64,000 nt of DNA, taken from contig NZ_JAAAGB010000002.1 in the NCBI RefSeq assembly GCF_010586825.1, positions 496,001 through 560,000 on the forward strand, given 5' to 3'. Below are positions 62,654-64,000 of this stretch, in pieces; the stretch's first letter is position 1, and every line of letters begins with the position of its first letter. The DNA is from Draconibacterium mangrovi. GTDB lineage: Bacteria; Bacteroidota; Bacteroidia; Bacteroidales; Prolixibacteraceae. The notes beneath the pieces were generated by a model. It was not told the DNA's origin, ran no database searches, and was given only the letters and a program-made list of their open reading frames with translations. A program made the translations under genes and the position numbers.

Positions 62654-63106
62654 ATGAAGAAGCTAATTTTCGCACTGGGATTTATTGCCATTGCAGCCTT
62701 TGCTCAGGCGCAAATGATTGTACCTGTGAAATGGGACGTTGAAATTAAACCGTTAAAAGGTGGTAATCAATATGAGATTGTTGCTACGGCAAAAATCGAT
62801 ATGGGTTTTAAACTATACGGGGTGAACATGGAAGATGGCGGCCCGGTAAAAACCTCGTTTAATTTCGAGACACTGGAGAACTGCAAAGAGTTTGGAAAGG
62901 CCGTTGAAGTTACACCGTCGCATACCATGCACGACAAAATCTTTGATATGGAGGTAACTTATTTTAAAGACAAGGCTGTTCTTTCGCACAAAGTGTGGGT
63001 TACTGAAAAGCCTGCTAAAGTTGCCGGTTATATCCAATGGATGAGTTGCAACGACGAAATGTGCACTCCTCCAACCGATGAAGAATTTGAGTTTGTGATC
63101 GAATAA
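62654..63106 (+). CDS. stand-alone DsbD-alpha-like periplasmic protein
   Basis: From ATG 62654 (5 bp after dsbD; the frame from 62612 overlaps dsbD and is not preferred) the protein has 150 residues with a signal peptide ending at FAQAQ. The mature part is closely similar in layout to the N-terminal domain of the DsbD just upstream: IVPVKWDVEIK, EDGGPVKTSFNFE, and a Cys pair in QWMSCNDEMCTPP. The two genes probably arose by duplication of the domain. It may act as a separate thiol shuttle that takes electrons from DsbD. Confidence 0.88.
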   Translation: MKKLIFALGFIAIAAFAQAQMIVPVKWDVEIKPLKGGNQYEIVATAKIDMGFKLYGVNMEDGGPVKTSFNFETLENCKEFGKAVEVTPSHTMHDKIFDMEVTYFKDKAVLSHKVWVTEKPAKVAGYIQWMSCNDEMCTPPTDEEFEFVIE

Positions 63107-63146
63107 TATCGGTTACTTTCAAATAGTTAAAAGTAAAAACTGCACT

Positions 63147-63179
63147 AAAGCCGGGAACGAAAGTTTCCGGCTTTTTTTT
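63147..63179 (+). terminator. intrinsic terminator after the dsbD operon
   Basis: Stem AAGCCGGGAA/TTTCCGGCTT (one G-U pair) around a short loop, followed by eight T. It lies 41 bp after the stop of the small DsbD-alpha gene. Confidence 0.9.
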
Positions 63180-63390
63180 CTGAAAGTCTCTTAAAAGCCA
63201 ATAGCAATATCTGGTTGAAAATCCATTGACTCACCCTGATTGTGCCTTCGACACAATCGTCCCTCTCTTCTTGAAGAGAGGGAATGAGGGAGAGTTAACC
63301 GAAAGTTTACATTACTTACATCACTGTTTGTTATTCCTGGGAATCATGAATGTTTTTTGCGCCTTGTAGGCAGGGAAAATCTTATTCGTT
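63180..63390. other. AT-rich gap with no gene seen
   Basis: About 210 bp between the terminator and the palindromic repeat. It includes a short direct-inverse pair, CCCTCTCTTC/GAAGAGAGGG (63261-63282), that would fold into a 10-bp hairpin with a 2-base loop. No open frame of convincing codon use is present. Confidence 0.5.
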
Positions 63391-63483
63391 AAGGGCTAAA
63401 GCCCTGAGCTTTTGGCGGTTGACTAACCCCGGCATTAATGCCGGGGTTAAGCATAATGCTACTACACCAGGGCTTTAGCCCTT
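63391..63483. repeat. double palindrome, REP/BIME-like
   Basis: An outer perfect inverted repeat of 15 bp, AAGGGCTAAAGCCCT (63391-63405) and its exact complement (63469-63483), encloses an inner perfect 26-bp palindrome, TAACCCCGGCATT/AATGCCGGGGTTA (63424-63449). The outer arm is itself a partial palindrome (GGGCTAAAGCCC). The form resembles repetitive extragenic palindromes of Bacteroidota that are linked to REP-associated tyrosine transposases, but no such gene lies here. Confidence 0.75.
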
Positions 63484-63505
63484 AAAATTTAAAGAAAAAA
63501 CCAGC

Positions 63506-63710
63506 CGGGCAAGCATTAAACTAAAGTTTACGAGCCAAATTCTTCCAGGCCGGCGTTTATACAAAAGTTTACGCTTCAAAAACTTTCCGGCCAGCGTTTA
63601 AAAGTAAGTTTAAAGGCTAAAAACTTGCTGCGCAAGGTTTAGACTAAAGTTTAAGGCGTGAAATCTTGCCGGGCGGCATTTAAACAAACTTTTAAGCCGG
63701 AAATGGTTTT
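63506..63710. repeat. 41-bp tandem repeat, five copies
   Basis: Five contiguous units of exactly 41 bp starting at 63506, 63547, 63588, 63629 and 63670, plus a degenerate sixth at 63711. Each unit has a GC block (such as CGGCC.GCG), a TAAACtaaAGTTTA-type small palindrome about 10 bases later, and ends in CTTG C or CTTTC. The units are diverged from one another. No open frame crosses them. Function unknown. Confidence 0.85.
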
Positions 63711-63742
63711 TGCTGTAAACTTTTAATCAGAGTAGTAATTCA

Positions 63743-63778
63743 CAAAAAAAAGTCCATGATTCAAAAACCATGGACTTT
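63743..63778 (-). terminator. intrinsic terminator of the M16 peptidase gene
   Basis: On the minus strand, stem AAAGTCCATG/CATGGACTTT (10 bp, perfect) with a 10-base loop is followed by a T run (63743-63750). It lies 24 bp after the stop of the M16-type gene. Confidence 0.9.
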
Positions 63779-63801
63779 CTTATATCGTTGAAATGACTTA
63801 T

Positions 63802-63999
63802 TTATTCTGCCTTTTTTGGTAGAAATACTACATCTACAACATCAGCATCGGAGTAAAATGTTTTAGCAAATTTCTGAATTTGTGCTGTTGTTAATCCATC
63901 CAGAATTGCATCGAAGTTTTCTTCAGCATCAGGATTAAATCCATGGTAGTATTTGTTATAAAGCGCATTCATCCAGTAGCCATTATGCTCTTTGGCTTG
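63802..63999 (-). CDS. M16-family peptidase, C-terminal end (partial)
   Basis: The start of the gene lies beyond the right edge. The visible 65 C-terminal residues (KEHNGYWMNALYNKYYHGF, then LTTAQIQKFAKTFYSDADVV and VVFLPKKAE) match the end of M16 zinc peptidases of the PqqL/insulinase type, whose C-terminal halves carry NGYW and a final strand before a short basic tail. The catalytic HxxEH would be in the missing part. Confidence 0.8.
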   Translation of the reverse strand, partial: QAKEHNGYWMNALYNKYYHGFNPDAEENFDAILDGLTTAQIQKFAKTFYSDADVVDVVFLPKKAE

Positions 64000-64000
64000 T

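Noticed and set aside
63506-63710. CRISPR array
   Set aside because: The 41-bp units are diverged along their whole length rather than being identical repeats separated by unique spacers.
1-64000. tRNA, rRNA, integrase or prophage genes
   Set aside because: None recognised when reading through the gaps. No attachment site or transposase was seen.

Overview
The window comes from a member of the Bacteroidota. The evidence is a SusC/SusD pair with its own ECF sigma factor and FecR anti-sigma factor, the gliding proteins GldD and GldE, DUF6268 and DUF2141 proteins, weak Shine-Dalgarno sequences, and TAnnTTTG promoter elements. The mix of a polysaccharide utilisation locus (PUL), trehalose and N-acetyl-beta-lysine genes suggests a marine or saline anaerobe or facultative anaerobe of the Marinilabiliales/Prolixibacteraceae type. 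That placement is an inference; no rRNA or tRNA gene is present to confirm it.

Region 1 (1-23.5 kb) is a PUL, all on the + strand. It begins with the end of an ECF sigma factor, then FecR, an STN-bearing SusC, SusD, a lipoprotein with three 100-residue repeats, and a small secreted protein. A hairpin separates these from a run of secreted enzymes: GH3, a GH39-like clan GH-A enzyme, an (alpha/alpha)6-like lipoprotein, an esterase, GH78, GH43, an SDR, a GH79-like enzyme and GH2. The set suggests a branched glycan containing rhamnose, uronic acid and arabinose or xylose. The STN domain, FecR and sigma factor imply that substrate arrival at SusC switches the locus on.

Region 2 (23.5-40 kb) is an AT-rich mixed region: a Crp-like regulator, a DUF6268 protein, an SDR, a DUF2141 protein, a LytS/LytR-type two-component pair, an unusual SCP2-like/hydroxyacid dehydrogenase fusion, an APH kinase, HxlR with a divergent YhdH-type oxidoreductase, and a tripartite RND pump with a divergent AraC regulator. 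It ends at about 39.6-40 kb in decayed sequence: a small gene with an in-frame stop, next to what looks like the first residues of a lost sodium:solute symporter.

Region 3 (40-47.5 kb) looks like an osmoadaptation island. It has ablA-ablB (N-epsilon-acetyl-beta-lysine synthesis) with two small genes downstream, a PD-(D/E)xK-like protein, a fused trehalose-6-phosphate synthase/phosphatase and a GH15 trehalase/glucoamylase, followed by a 10-copy 21-bp minisatellite.

Region 4 (47.5-64 kb) is mostly conserved core: MarR, DinB, a lipase-like hydrolase, pgl-zwf, PPTase-gldD-gldE-ssb-mutY, and divergently HU, a 30-residue bS22/COX24-like protein and RNase G, then a membrane-tethered LuxR protein, DsbD and a stand-alone DsbD-alpha-like protein. 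A 379-bp cassette with a GIY-YIG nuclease between inverted REP-like arms sits between the hydrolase and pgl. A REP-like double palindrome and a five-copy 41-bp repeat fill the gap before the end of an M16 peptidase gene at the right edge.
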